From contig JAOVFP010000002.1 in NCBI GenBank assembly GCA_025738555.1, forward strand, positions 5,766,001 through 5,830,000: 64,000 nucleotides of DNA, written 5' to 3'. The stretch comes from Cyathus striatus. Its lineage: Eukaryota; Basidiomycota; Agaricomycetes; Agaricales; Nidulariaceae. The position numbers were made by a program, and so were the translations under genes. The notes beneath the pieces were generated by a model that was not told the origin of the DNA, made no database searches, and was given only the letters and a program-made list of their open reading frames with translations. Each line of letters begins with the position of its first letter. The stretch's first letter is position 1. This document shows, in pieces, positions 38,403-49,853 of the stretch.

Positions 38403-38531
38403 ATACACTAATATAATTAGTAATTTTTTGTCCCATTGATTGAACTGTACTTCGCAAAATATAACAGCAAAAATCCAATGTCATTAATATAATATGTGTA
38501 TGTTACAGTTCAATAATATCAAGAAAGTATT

Positions 38532-40867
38532 CTACATGGTAGGCTGCCAGAGATCTGAACGCACATTTTGAAGAAATGCCAAAGCTTTACTTTCCACTTT
38601 CTGGTGCAGTGTGTGCATCATAGATGCCCCTCTCATAAGTTCTCTCCAGCTCCTCAACGATTTTGGGGCAGTCTTTTCGCGATTAGTTTTCTGGAATCCA
38701 AACTCGCGGTATGGGGTCCAGCGCCCATAATCTTCGGCACTTGAATCGTAAAAGGATGGAGTCGAAAACCATGATAGATGCGTATTCACAGTTTTACTAT
38801 CTATCAGGGAAATATAAGTATATTAAATTAAATATGAGATTTCTCTTACCAGAATAGGAATAATAAGTTCCTATCACGAGCGCGATCTCATTGTTGGTTA
38901 AATCATCATCAAAGTATTCTTCACCAGTGTAGCAGTCCTCTGCAAGAAACATTGCATCCCGATCTTGATGTATTCCTGTTGGACCAGTAAGAGCTTTCTC
39001 CACAGGTAAGGTTAATACCGCAAGACGCCATATGGGACCTCCATACAACAGCGCAGCACATCCTCTAGGTCGTCGGAGAATAGAATCACGTTGGTGTGCA
39101 TAGGCATCATAATCTGCCGGTGTGAATACATGGTCTTGAAAAACAATAGGGACCCGCATGAGTGTATTGCTTTCTGAAACCGCCTGTCCACTGATAAGGG
39201 GCAGAAGAGTGCGGAAGGGAACACCTGCCAATACTAAATAATGAGCGATTTCATAATCACTCATTCGCTTGTCCATACGACAAATGAACAACGCATCCCG
39301 TGCTTATCTGTATGTCGCAGACCCTCTGGAAACACAGCCTTTGTTGGCAGCGGAATAGGGGGTGTAAACCCATAATTCATGGTCAATATTTGAGCACCTC
39401 CTGATTGATTCTCTGCACCTTTCCCTCCTGCACCAGTTCCTCCTGCAGCTCTCCCTCCTCCACCTCTCCCTCCTCAGCCAAAGGCACAAATTCTGAAGAT
39501 GATCCTTCAAGATCAGTTGTTGCAAATTGACTTAAAGATGGCAGGTCAATGTGCAGTGCGTCTGAGTTCTGCATTGGGACAGGTGGTGGTGTTAATGAAC
39601 GTGTTGCAGAAGGTTCTTCAGCTTCCCAACCATCGTCGGATGTCGAGTCATTGGGCATCAAGCCAAATTCTTCACAGCAATCCCATTCATAAGCAATGGG
39701 ACTGAAATATGTAGCACCCCCATAATCACCCAGTGTTGACTTGTGCCAGCGATGAGAAACTTCAGTACGTGTCCACCTTTCGAAGTCCTCGACATCTCGT
39801 TCCCACACGAAAACCCTCGCTGCCACTGTGCTAGGCTTCTTCTGCCTTTGCATATATTTCTGATATTTTGCAGGATTACTATTCTGAAGTTCTGCCATCT
39901 TCTGAATGTTGCTCTCATGCCATCTCTTTAAGAATTCCCTGGGAGAAAGCTGGTGTGTGTCCTGCTTGGGGGGCTGGGGGGTGGCGGTCTCCTGTGGCTG
40001 ACGTGATTGGTAGTTGCGTGGTGCATTTGTAGTTTTGTAGAATCCTTGCGACTCATGGGGTGTTGGTTCAACCAGCCTCGTGGTTTGGACTACTTGTAGC
40101 TGGTGTGGATATGGTGCAGGGTACTTGTTGGCAGCATTGCTGGGGTCCCACCTGTACCAAACAGGGATATTGTATCAACAGAACCATGCTATGGATGGAT
40201 GTGGGACCCTATGATCCAGGTAGACACCCATTCTGGCTCTTGAAGAGATGTCGCATGCCGGGCTCATCTGTAGACAGTTAATCCACCCAATGGTGAAAGG
40301 ACCTAGACCTCCACCATGATCATACAACTCGGCAACCTGACACCATCTTTGTTCATTCCCATCTATAGTCTCCACAGCGGCCACCAGAAATGATATCAAT
40401 GCGATCCATGAAGAGAACCATGTTCTCCAGGATTTCAAGTTGTTGAATGCTGTCTCGATGGTAGTAAAGACTTCATTGAATGTACCATTTTCTGGAGCTA
40501 CAGGTAGATCAAAGGTGAATCCATATGACCTCTGCAGAGCCCGAACCAAATCATGCAAGTTATAGTGCAGCCGAAGCCATGAAGAGGCATCTTCATGGTA
40601 CAGATGATAACCAATGCCTTTCGTGATCACTCTGTTATTGATATGGAATGAGTTCAGACATCCAAATAGTGGACCTTCATATAAAACCTGAAAAGGTAGA
40701 AGGCCTAACCATCCTAGGCTTTCATTCCATGTAACCGGGCATTTCGACCAAACACCCAGTATATCATTGATGAAGAAGTGGTCGGCAACGTCATCATGTT
40801 CTAATTGGTAGACCTCATTGAAAGAACGACAGCTGTTTGGGGAGTAATATAAAGCACCATCAATCAT
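38532..40867 (-). pseudogene. Large transposon-associated hypothetical gene A
   Basis: I recognise the look of an expanded agaricomycete family of unknown function but can give no activity. Start ATG at 40865-40867. The N-terminal half has FFINDILGVWSKCPVTWNES, GWLGLLPFQVLYEGPLFG and SYGFTFDLPVAPENGTFNEV, plus a hydrophobic stretch SSWIALISFLVAAVET. One in-frame TGA at 40175-40177 (plausibly from CGA) splits a frame that otherwise runs to 39383: Pro/Gln-rich linker, then ARVFVWERDVEDFERW and an acidic Glu-rich tail. The continuation, FICRMDKRMSDYEIAHYLVL and GGPIWRLAVLTLPVEKAL, needs an intron or frameshift near 39300-39383. The last intron is about 38800-38850. Upstream lies the motif array at 41.0-41.3 kb. 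Near-intact, so recently silenced. Confidence 0.65.
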
Positions 40868-41021
40868 GGTAACTTTGCCATTGGAGCGATCAAGACTGTA
40901 GGTAGGATAACCTTCAGTTTATCTCCCAAATGTATAATATATTAGTGAAGAACTTACTCGTTATTTGACAGCGTTAGATAATTCATTGAGATTAGGATGA
41001 CGATGGATTAGATGTATGAGG

Positions 41022-41323
41022 ACTGCCGGTAAAACCAACGCGATGTGAGTAGTTGAACAATGAGTGAACACAGTCACTGTACACTGCCGGTAAAATCCCA
41101 GGCAACGTAAGTATCGTGGTTGAAGGAGGGATTTGAGGGAATAGACACCAACTGCACTGCCGGTAAAATCCCAGGCAACGCGATGCTAGTAGTCGGAACG
41201 AGGCTGTACACTGCCGGTAAACTCCCAGGCAACGTAAATATGGTGGTGAAGAAAGAGTGTTTGAGAGAAAAGTAACAAACGTTAAAAAATGCGACTGTAC
41301 ACTGCCGGTAAACTCCCAGGCAA
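41022..41323 (-). repeat. Motif array I, upstream of gene A
   Basis: Five copies of a ~23-bp motif, minus-strand consensus GTTGCCTGGGATTTTACC then GGCAGTG, at about 41022, 41083, 41155, 41209 and 41300. TGCC near the start and GGCA near the end make it quasi-palindromic. Spacing is 54-91 bp. The array lies within 460 bp upstream of the start of gene A. Confidence 0.75.
41045..41200 (-). repeat. Inverted repeat arm 1 (mate at 44455-44612)
   Basis: Read on the minus strand this 150-bp stretch matches 44455-44612 on the plus strand, including ACTAGCAT, CAGTTGGTGTC, TCCCTCCTTC, ACGATACTTAC and CAGTGTACAGTGAC. The two arms point toward gene A and gene B respectively, so the two divergent genes share the same upstream sequence. 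Confidence 0.7.
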
Positions 41324-41493
41324 CATTGAGTGTTGTAGTGAAAGAAGGGATTGATCAATAAAGTGATCGTGTTGTTGCATTGTTATATTTACAAGACATT
41401 GCATTGTGCAACAAACAATCACACACGTGACACATGCACTTCACTAATCCGAATTGTTTTCTATCATTCCTTCCTCTTATAATCATGGAATTG

Positions 41494-43044
41494 CGCTGCC
41501 TGGGATTTTACCGGCAGTGTGATCCAATGAATCCACTTCTACCAATTTCGTTCTCTTGCACTGCCTGGGATTTTACTGGTGGTGTGATCCAATGAATTCA
41601 ACATTCCCCTCTTCTACCGGTTTCCTTCTCCTTTCTCTTGCTCCAAGGCACTCAAGGATTCATCGTCTACAGTTGTTATACGTCAGAGCCAATGTGGCAT
41701 ATTATTCTGATGTGGTATAGCAGTCTTAGGATCGCGACTAGCACTGTAGAACCAAATGAGATGGAAAATAGGACCCAGTATACCTAGGCCACTACCCTCC
41801 CTGCAAATACGAGTACCAGAATCTTCGCTTCTGCTTCATGAAGTCAGCTCGGGATGCAGCATGGTGCCACGTCGAAGATTTCACACTTATAGCTATCAAC
41901 AGCATTCCTCAAGAACAAGTTAGTCGGATGAATGGGTTAGAGATGCAATGGTGCTTGACGAAGTAGGTGTTCTCGTTTTGATAATGTCAATGGAAAGTTC
42001 TAATCTTACAGATAGTGTATACGCCAATTAGCGTGCAAGGATGCTCATTGTAGACATTACTCCATGCACTTTATTGTATGCCCAACTAGATCAACGTCCA
42101 TATTACCCCTGCAAAGAGTATGGATATCTTGCTCTTGCTACCATTAAACCAGCTGCCTGCATAAGGATTCATCGATCATCCCACTAGCCACCTCTTGCGA
42201 TAGTCTGTACTTCCCCAGCACTCCCACCTCCACCTTTGTCAGCGCTAGCACTGACAGTCAACCTTACGATGAACACGTGGAATGGGCATATCAGTATGCA
42301 CACATGCTGTGTTTCACCAACATTCATCTTTCTAGCAAGTTTCAACATGTTACACCCTCATGCCACCCTTATTGGCGCCATTAACGTCCCACTTAACATG
42401 TAGGATACATGACCCCCCTGTGCGTCTTCATAGGTCCTCAGCCAGGCTGTCAAAAGTCCTTTGATGGGTCTCTTTGAAAAGAGGAGGGTAAAGAAGTTCT
42501 TTGAATTCCTGCAGAGCTGGAGGGACAATGACCCAGCCACCCATCAAGATACCATGAAGACCGTTTACGAGAAGTTTGGGTAACCTGGAACCTGGAACGC
42601 AAGACTTCATCGGACATGCCAGGGTGCTTTACCTCGACGATGAGTATGTTTTATTTGTGTTACCTACCAGGTGCATTTCTGAACCCCACTTCTCAGCTAC
42701 ATCAAGCAATCAGCATGCCTCACATACGAGCACACTGTCCTCTATACCTCTTCCATGGCTCATTATGGAAAGTCGCCATATATATATCCTTTATATGGTC
42801 TTGGAGAACTTCCTCAGTCATTTGCTCGCCTCAGTGCCATTTACGGTGGTACATACATGCTGGATAAACGCATCGATGAAATTGTCACTGACGCAGATGG
42901 TAAATTCATTTACTGATACAATATCATTATGTATTTGCGTTGCCTGGGCTTTTACCGGCAGTGTGAATTCTAATGAATCCAACCAAAACCATCCCTCCTC
43001 TTCTATCATTATGGATTTGCGTTGCCTGGGCTTTTACCGGCAGT
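41494..43044 (+). repeat. Motif copies II, flanking the captured gene fragment
   Basis: Plus-strand copies of the motif lie at 41494-41519, 41560-41584, 42938-42962 and 43021-43044. They are preceded by TCAT(T)ATGGA(A)TTGCG-like sequence and followed by AATGAATC. Two sit on each side of the Rab GDI fragment, all in the same orientation. Confidence 0.7.
42449..42916 (+). pseudogene. Captured fragment of a Rab GDP-dissociation inhibitor gene
   Basis: Rab GDI extracts GDP-bound Rab GTPases from membranes. Two exon pieces are unmistakable: KSPLMGLFEKRRVKKFFEFL then TVYEKFG (42449-42571), and [20 protein letters not shown] followed by [15 protein letters not shown] and [10 protein letters not shown] (about 42765-42905). 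Between them are DFIGHARVLYLDDEY and decayed sequence with stops. The N-terminal third and the C-terminus of GDI are absent, and the frame stops (TGA 42914-42916) right before a motif copy. This is a host gene fragment carried inside the transposon, as in Pack-type elements; it cannot encode working GDI. Confidence 0.85.
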
Positions 43045-43148
43045 ATGTATTTCAATGATAAGCTACATAACAAATTTCATAATGCAGCCACGCCAGCAGG
43101 ACTGCTCACTTGCCCCAACCTCACCCCAGCTCCTTCCAAAGTCCCAGC

Positions 43149-44126
43149 CTATGGTTTCCTGGTCTTCCCAGCATCCTTGAATTCTGCCAACCATGCGTCA
43201 ATATCAACTTCTCCAAACTCCCAGCCCATGGCTTCCCGGTCTTCCCAATATTTCTGAATTGTATTAAATTCAGAAATGGTCATCTGGATGTAAGCGTCAA
43301 TTACTTGCCTTGTCTTGTCTGGCTTCAGCGAATAGCTCAGGAAGGCATTTCCTCCAGTCTTGAGGATGTATGCCTTCCTGATCTTCATCGTTTCTTCCTT
43401 TCGGAGGCCAGCAATAAGTCCAAAGGACTTCAAACTGAATTTGCTACAGAACATGTCAGATAGATCTCAGATTTTTATCGGAGCTCACTTACATTTTCCT
43501 CGCTTTTTGTTCTCTTGGTTAAGGTATTTTGCTGCTGTTTATATTAGTGTCTTATTACTATAGGACAAGTGCAGCGTCCTCCTACGTCTTCTACTTCTTT
43601 AAGGTCTACTGGATACGTCTGCTTCCACTCGGAGTGGACCAAACCCCAGAAGCTTTCTTCTTCGCCTGCTTTCTTTGCGCTAGGGTAGAGGCTTGCTAGC
43701 TCCTCTATAAGCCATGTACACTTCTTGTCTAATGGATCTGTCACACGAAATCTCTGGAAACAATGAAGAGCATGTGAGCTTCGCCTCTATGTTTTAAGTT
43801 GATTTCTTACATAGTTCGACATCGATAGACTGCGTGCAGATGAATACGCTGAAAGAGGGATATTGTAATTGAAAGACGTACACGCAACACTGCAAGCTCA
43901 TATCGACTTGTGTATCGGGATTTGAAAACCCGAACACACTGGCATCTTCCAAGGAAAAGCGACTCTGCGGTAAACTCACGAACATCTTTTCATCCCCAAG
44001 CCTAAAGACGGTGAGTTTATTATGATGAAACCTGATATCTCTTTGACTAACTTCGCGGCAGATTTTAAAACGAAGACTGAACACAACGTGTATGCGAAGG
44101 CCATGATGTTGTTTAATCAAAATCAT
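43149..44126 (-). pseudogene. Unidentified gene fragment, possibly also captured
   Basis: Minus-strand pieces look like exons of one gene: about 43794-44050 (MFVSLPQSRFSLEDASVFGF), 43545-43744 (DKKCTWLIEELASLYPSAKK) and 43149-43454 (YSLKPDKTRQVIDAYIQMTI, then WEFGEVDIDAWLAEF). A stop follows KTRKP near 43149 while the frame continues beyond it. I do not recognise the family. Position next to the GDI fragment and between motif arrays suggests another captured host fragment, but it could equally be an accessory gene of the transposon. Confidence 0.45.
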
Positions 44127-44410
44127 CTATCAGTGGACGGGATGGTGAATCATGTTGTCCAAGATGGGAGATGAAACACTTTAGAATCGTGGTTGTGGGC
44201 TCTGCCTGCTCTGTGCGATACTTTTGGTAACAGATTTGACAGATTTGACTTTGTGCACACCAAAAATGGGAGAGCTATTTCAGCACGCTGTATTCATCTT
44301 GTTCAATAGTCATTTTGACTTTGTCCTTCGTCACCATCTATCAGTGGGCAGGAAGGTGAATCACATTGTCCCAGATGGGAGGCGAATCACTTTGGAATCG
44401 TAGTTATAGC
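44123..44410. repeat. Direct repeat pair of about 80 bp
   Basis: 44123-44200 and 44333-44410 are near copies (ATCTATCAGTGG, GGTGAATCA, AGATGGGAG, GAATCGT in the same order), 210 bp apart. Their role is unknown. Confidence 0.65.
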
Positions 44411-44454
44411 AGTGTACAGACGCCCCATTTTCCTTAACACTCTTTGCTCAACCA

Positions 44455-44612
44455 CTCTCATTCTGACCACTAGCATTGCACTGCCTGGGATTTTACTGGC
44501 AGTGCAGTTGGTGTCCATTCATTCTCAGGCTTCAAGTCCCTCCTTCCACTACGATACTTACATTGCCTGGGATTTTACCGGCAGTGTACAGTGACCGTGT
44601 TCACTCCTCCAG
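44455..44612 (+). repeat. Inverted repeat arm 2 with two motif copies, upstream of gene B
   Basis: Mate of 41045-41200 in opposite orientation. It contains motif copies at about 44479-44504 and 44571-44590 and ends 40 bp before the start codon of gene B, so it is probably promoter or 5' leader sequence. Confidence 0.7.
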
Positions 44613-44651
44613 CCGCTCCTCTTTTCTGTCCCATCTTGCTCTCCCCACTAC

Positions 44652-47600
44652 ATGGCAGAACGCCCCTCTACTCCTGTTAGACACGGACCTCTTTATAATT
44701 TGCGAAACAGGATTCCACTTATACCAAACGCACCACCCGAGGCTCAGGAAGCTGCCTCCCGGCGACTTGGTTATAAGAATTCTGAGATAGAAAAGTACCT
44801 TGGACCAGGTCTCACAGACGAAGACCTTGAAAATGCCTGTATGGAATCCCCTGCCCAAGTTACACCTCCAGGTGAACATTCGCAGCCTGCGCACAGTGTT
44901 TCTCCATCTCCCTTTGCCAACAGTCTGTCGCACCCTACTACATTCGGTGGGAATTCATTCTCTCTCCCTGGTGGTTTCGATTCTGCTATTAACGACTCGA
45001 CACCGACCAAGGAGCCCCAAACACAAAACTCTAAGTTTGGTATACCCTCAATATATCAAGGGCATTCATTAGAAGATGATAATCCACAAGACAGTGGTCC
45101 AGGAGACATTACGGGCTGTGTTTTAAATGCATTATCGCCTGTAGCCCCTGGGTTTTCTCCAAAGCGGGGTCGTCCTTCAAAAGGCACATCTGAGCGCATT
45201 GAGCAGCTTTATGAGGAGATGGAGAAACTTGTCTCTATAGTGGCTAAGGAGCTAGGGATTACTCGGCAGCAAGTCCTTTCTTACGGACCAAACGCCATGG
45301 CAAGGCGAACTGATAGTAACATGTGGAACGTTTACCAATACATTTTCACCTCGAACGACAAATTCAGGGCTGACGAGCGGAAACGCATGAATAATGTGAA
45401 TGCTTCAGGTATGTTAAACTTAGACGCTGCCTCATAGAAATGCTGCAGTGCTGATAATGCCACCAGCTTCCAACTGCTGGCCATTGTTCAAGTCAGCCTA
45501 TCCTTGATATAAAGAAATGATGGACATGCTTGTTGAGCTTACTTCACTGGACGAGAATGAGAAGTCTACTCTGCACCAGTGATGTAAACACTTTCTTGAC
45601 TACAAAGGTCAGCTGCAGCAAATCGTAAGTGTCCATTATTTTGTTTTTCTAAACGTATTTTACTGACCATCCATGTAGGTTGCGAAGGGTGCCTCCCTTG
45701 GCTTTGAGGGCATCCATTGTATTGTTGGGCGCGATGTTGATACAGATGGAGACCTTACATGCCTGATTAACAGTCCAGCTGCTGAGGGAGTAAGTACGCT
45801 ATTGCTTTGCATTTCTCATAATCTAATTATAACGGTCTAGTTCTATGAAGAAAGATTAGATCTTCAACAAAATGAGGTGCAAGCGCTCCTGAAATCCCAT
45901 GTGTTGTGTGCCATCCATAATTCATATTTCACTATCTCACATAGTAATTGATTTTTTATAGCAACTATGTTGCGAATGACTTCCAGAAAGGATATATTTC
46001 ACATCGAACAATAAAGCCTGTATCGGAGGCTACTTGTGGGGGGGCTGGATCTGGTGCTGACCATGAAACATCAGAAACAGAGAAAGATAATACTACAGGC
46101 GAGAAGAACAAGACCAACGGCAGACGAACAACAAGCATCAAGGACAATAATAAACTCGACGAGCCAACAGCATGCGTCAAGGATCATATCCTTAGAATCA
46201 CGAGTAAGTTCCTTATTTCAGGATTGCATTTGACTATAAGAGACGATTATTCTTTCCAGACGAGGCTGGTGCCAGCATGGGTTCCACCCTAAGGTGGAAG
46301 GGCCTTAGAGACATATTGGTTGCGCATGGCTTGCACTGTATCAATTGGCCCTACGACATAGAGTTTCCAACCGAATCATTGGCTCCTGGTGCCAAAGCAA
46401 TTGGTATCAAGGAATTGTCAAAACAAAAAGCTGTAGACTTCAGCCAGAGGATTAAAAATGAGAATGGTCTATGTATCGTGAAGGGAAATAGTATGTATAG
46501 TTAATATGCTGAAATTTGTAACGTATATTTAATATTCCACCACTCCTAGATGAAGATGAGCCGATCATACTCACTGAGATCAAATCTGACAACATCCGTT
46601 GTCTATATGCAGCGGGACGTTCTGTTGTAAAGGAGGCATCAGAGCTGAAGCTGCCCTTTGCCATTGTACCTCTGGTCTCATCAACCCAAGCCGCCAGTAG
46701 TGATGCGACGTCTGGTAGGCATCCCACTCAGCCCAGCAGGCATTTGAGTGCCCCAAAATCGCAGGGAGCGATCCGTGAAGAGGCTTCGTCTACACCATCT
46801 ATTGTGATCTCTTCTGCTCCATCCAAGCGCACTGTGAAACCTCGGCTGATCACTCAACCTGATGTTCATTTTAAATCCCATGCAGTGACTGAGAAAGATA
46901 TTTTGACGACGCTATCTACTCTGACCTATTCTTCCAAAAATGAACATGATGCTGCCTCGTGTCTCGGACCCCTTGCTCGGCCTCTGTCTACATCGTCTAC
47001 TCCAATTAATTCTGCCAAGAGTCCTTGCTCAGACCTAAGGCCTCTTACTCCACCATACTCTGACCGTCCAGTGACCACTTCCGGGAATGAGGATAATGCC
47101 GCTCCAAGTCCAAAGCACCGAGCCACTACACTGGAACCTACTGCAATGGTAAAGCGCCAAAAACTACCTGACCATTCTTACCAAACCGACACTCAGCAAT
47201 CAGCTCAAGAATCGAAGACTGTATCTCCTCAACTGGTTCCGGAGCCATCGAATCATATGGTATCCATACCTTCTAATGTCAGGGGGAGAATACTGCAAAC
47301 CACACAAGTGTCCAGCTACCGGCTCTGCAGTCATTGGAGCATTTCTTGGAAACACGCCCAGCACCCCCTCAGACACTGCCCCCCAACATTGGGAGTATAC
47401 CTTCAGAGGAGCCTACTCGTGCTGCTACATCCCCAATGTTATCTTCCCAACATCCACCATGCGCCTCGCAAGATATGCAATTCAACAATGCAAAGGTTGA
47501 TGGCATGGTAAAGATGGAGTCTGGCTTCGGAAATATGGTATTACCCTATGTTCAATCCCCTGGATATGTACCACTTCCCTATCAAAGTGGTGGCTACCCT

Positions 47601-47969
47601 CCTCACTATCCACCAGTTCCTCCGACTCCAGACTCATTTTTGGGATATGGATATGCAGGACCTATTCCAGGGTATGCATCTTCTAGCTACATGGGTCATG
47701 GATTGGCACCAAATCCAAATCCCAATGTATATTATCCACCGTGCTCATTGTATCCTCATGGCCCAGCATGGCAGGGGTTCCATCACTGGAACCAACATGC
47801 GGCTGAGGGGAATAACCATCTTGGATTTCCTGGAGGTACTGTATCTTTCAGTAGAGAAGATGCTGGGCCCATAAGGGATGCAAATGTATTACCTCCCCCG
47901 CACCATTTTGGTGAGGAGCTGAGCCAATCTCATGCAGGATCTCATGTACCACGCACAACAAAATACTGA
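44652..47969 (+). pseudogene. Large transposon-associated hypothetical gene B
   Basis: Start ATG at 44652, directly after motif copies. Exon 1 encodes a Ser/Pro-rich N-terminus, a basic patch SPKRGRPSKGT (AT-hook-like RGRP), a helix EQLYEEMEKLVSIVAKELGI and MWNVYQYIFTSNDKF. Later exons: FEGIHCIVGRDVDTDGDLTC, KGLRDILVAHGLHCINWPYD, and a Pro/Gly/Tyr-rich tail (GGYPPHYPPVPPTPDSFLGY) ending VPRTTKY. Introns such as 45630-45678 (GTAAGT to TGTAG) are clear; the first border near 45409 is not. TGA stops at 45505-45507 and 45580-45582 lie in the same otherwise open frame, and CGA is a plausible ancestor of each. It resembles an expanded agaricomycete transposon-linked family; the function is unknown, and DNA binding is only a guess from RGRP. 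Confidence 0.6.
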
Positions 47970-49853
47970 GCAGTGATTGTTTGTATTGACATTTATACCT
48001 TGTACGACTAGTGAATTAATGAATAACTGTTTTCTTGATCATAACTTGAGAAAACTGAGTGTGCTCCTATTTCGATTTTATCACTTTATATTTCTCTTAT
48101 CTACTCTCTTTCTGACACAGTGTGGAAGGGATGGTTGGACCACGGGTAGATTTGGGGTGTTGTACCAATTACCTATTTAGTCCATAAGTTTCATACCTTT
48201 CATTATATTATACTGAAATACAATTTTATGAGTTGTTCTACTATGCTTCCTTTTTATTTCTTTCATCCTATTATTTATCATTTCGATGTACTAACATATT
48301 CACTTCTTTGAGCCTCTGATAATAGGACTTAGAGGCACTGCAAGTTTAACACTGTAGCCAAACAAGTTCTTGCCAAACAATGTCAGCTGACTGGCGTGTC
48401 AACGTTTAGAAGTCCCTTCTGTCTTTCTTCCTTATCCTTTCTTCATCATTTCTCAAGCTCCAAGCATCACATCAAGGGAGGATCAAGAATGGCGACTGGG
48501 TTTTACCGTCGTCGTTCCTTACTCGACTCGACGTTATCCCATGGTGGAAGGGAGGGTCATAGGTTGAGGACTAAGGGTTGTATTTCATATATTTCCTTTC
48601 TTGTATCGCTCACTCTTGCCATTCTATTGTAGTTCCACTCTTTTATTCTATCCGGAGTGTTCAGGAATCTGACTGATCAACACAATTACGAGGCAACGTT
48701 TCGACTTCAATAATCCCGCGGTTGTCGTGCTGTGCATGCAGCTTGGGCCACTGCATCCACCCTCGGGGAGGGGTGGTTACATCTTCACGCTGGCACTGTG
48801 GATTCCCCTCAAGAATAACGTTGTCGAAGTCATCTGGTTGGTTTGGAGGGTTCAGGGACGCTAAGTTGTTTCTTTTACTTACTTTGTCTATTCGTTCTGG
48901 AACATGGTCATTCTACCTACCTTGTGACTTAGGTCTCTTCTTTTGCGTTTACTTTGGTCTCCGACGGTGTGAGAGCACATGCGTGTCGGATTATTCCAGT
49001 AGCACTCTGCCATTGTATATTATGCAGGTACTACAGTACCGGGAAATTCACCTCTTTTACGGCTTAATCCTTACGTGCTACCTAAAACCTCAGGCCTCGA
49101 GCCTTAAGTCTAACAAAGAGTGTCAACTACACAATATTAACAAGAAACCTTCTGCTCAAGCTAAGTAAATCTCCAATGTTATATACTAACGTTGTTCTCT
49201 AGTTTCCAGTCCTGTGGCCAATGAAGAAGGATTACGCTCGCTAAGCATACTTCGACTCATTCTTCCACAACGGCTCAAACCGTTGTATTATAGCCTTTCC
49301 ACTATCCTCTATTACTATTATAACTCATCCCATATAAAACAACTAACCTTTATGTTATTCCTTTGAGCTTTACTGCTATGGATCTAGGATTCCTTATATT
49401 CCATTTGCTCCCCTTGTTTTCCATTCCACACTCCTCTTCGTCTCTATTTCCCCCTTGGTTGCTCATCATGAACTTCGAGCCTATTCATGAAGATAACCAT
49501 ATGTCGATGAGGCTTTCCTCTCAGTGTAATCTATGTTGAAGGGAAGGAGTAGGGTAAATTGACTGAGGCAATGGGTTCATAGTATCATGTTTCTCTTTCT
49601 TATTCAAGCTACTTACTTTCATTATTACTCTCTAGTTTATTTTAAGTTGTACTATAGCCAATATCCTGCTCAAGGGTCTATCATTCATTCTTTCTTCACC
49701 ATCCTCAGTCCTAATGGACTCTTGTTCGCTGTCACACACTCTCTACTGACTATTTCTGTAGGTGGTTCTTAGTATTGCTAAGTCAGACTGCAGCACTTGC
49801 TATGCATTGACTAGGTTATTCCTCCACAATATACATATCAGCATCACATGGAT
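47970..49853. other. Non-coding region between genes B and C of the transposon
   Basis: T/C-rich sequence with short frames only (for example 48722-49168 plus) and no domain. It lies between the 3' ends of two convergent genes. Nothing further was seen. Confidence 0.45.

Noticed and set aside
41022..41323. CRISPR-like array
   Set aside because: The regular short repeats have uneven, partly conserved spacers, occur in both orientations near transposon genes, and the genome is eukaryotic.
38532..47969. TET/JBP dioxygenase, a known companion of fungal KDZ elements
   Set aside because: I looked for an HxD...H dioxygenase pattern in genes A and B and saw none that was convincing.
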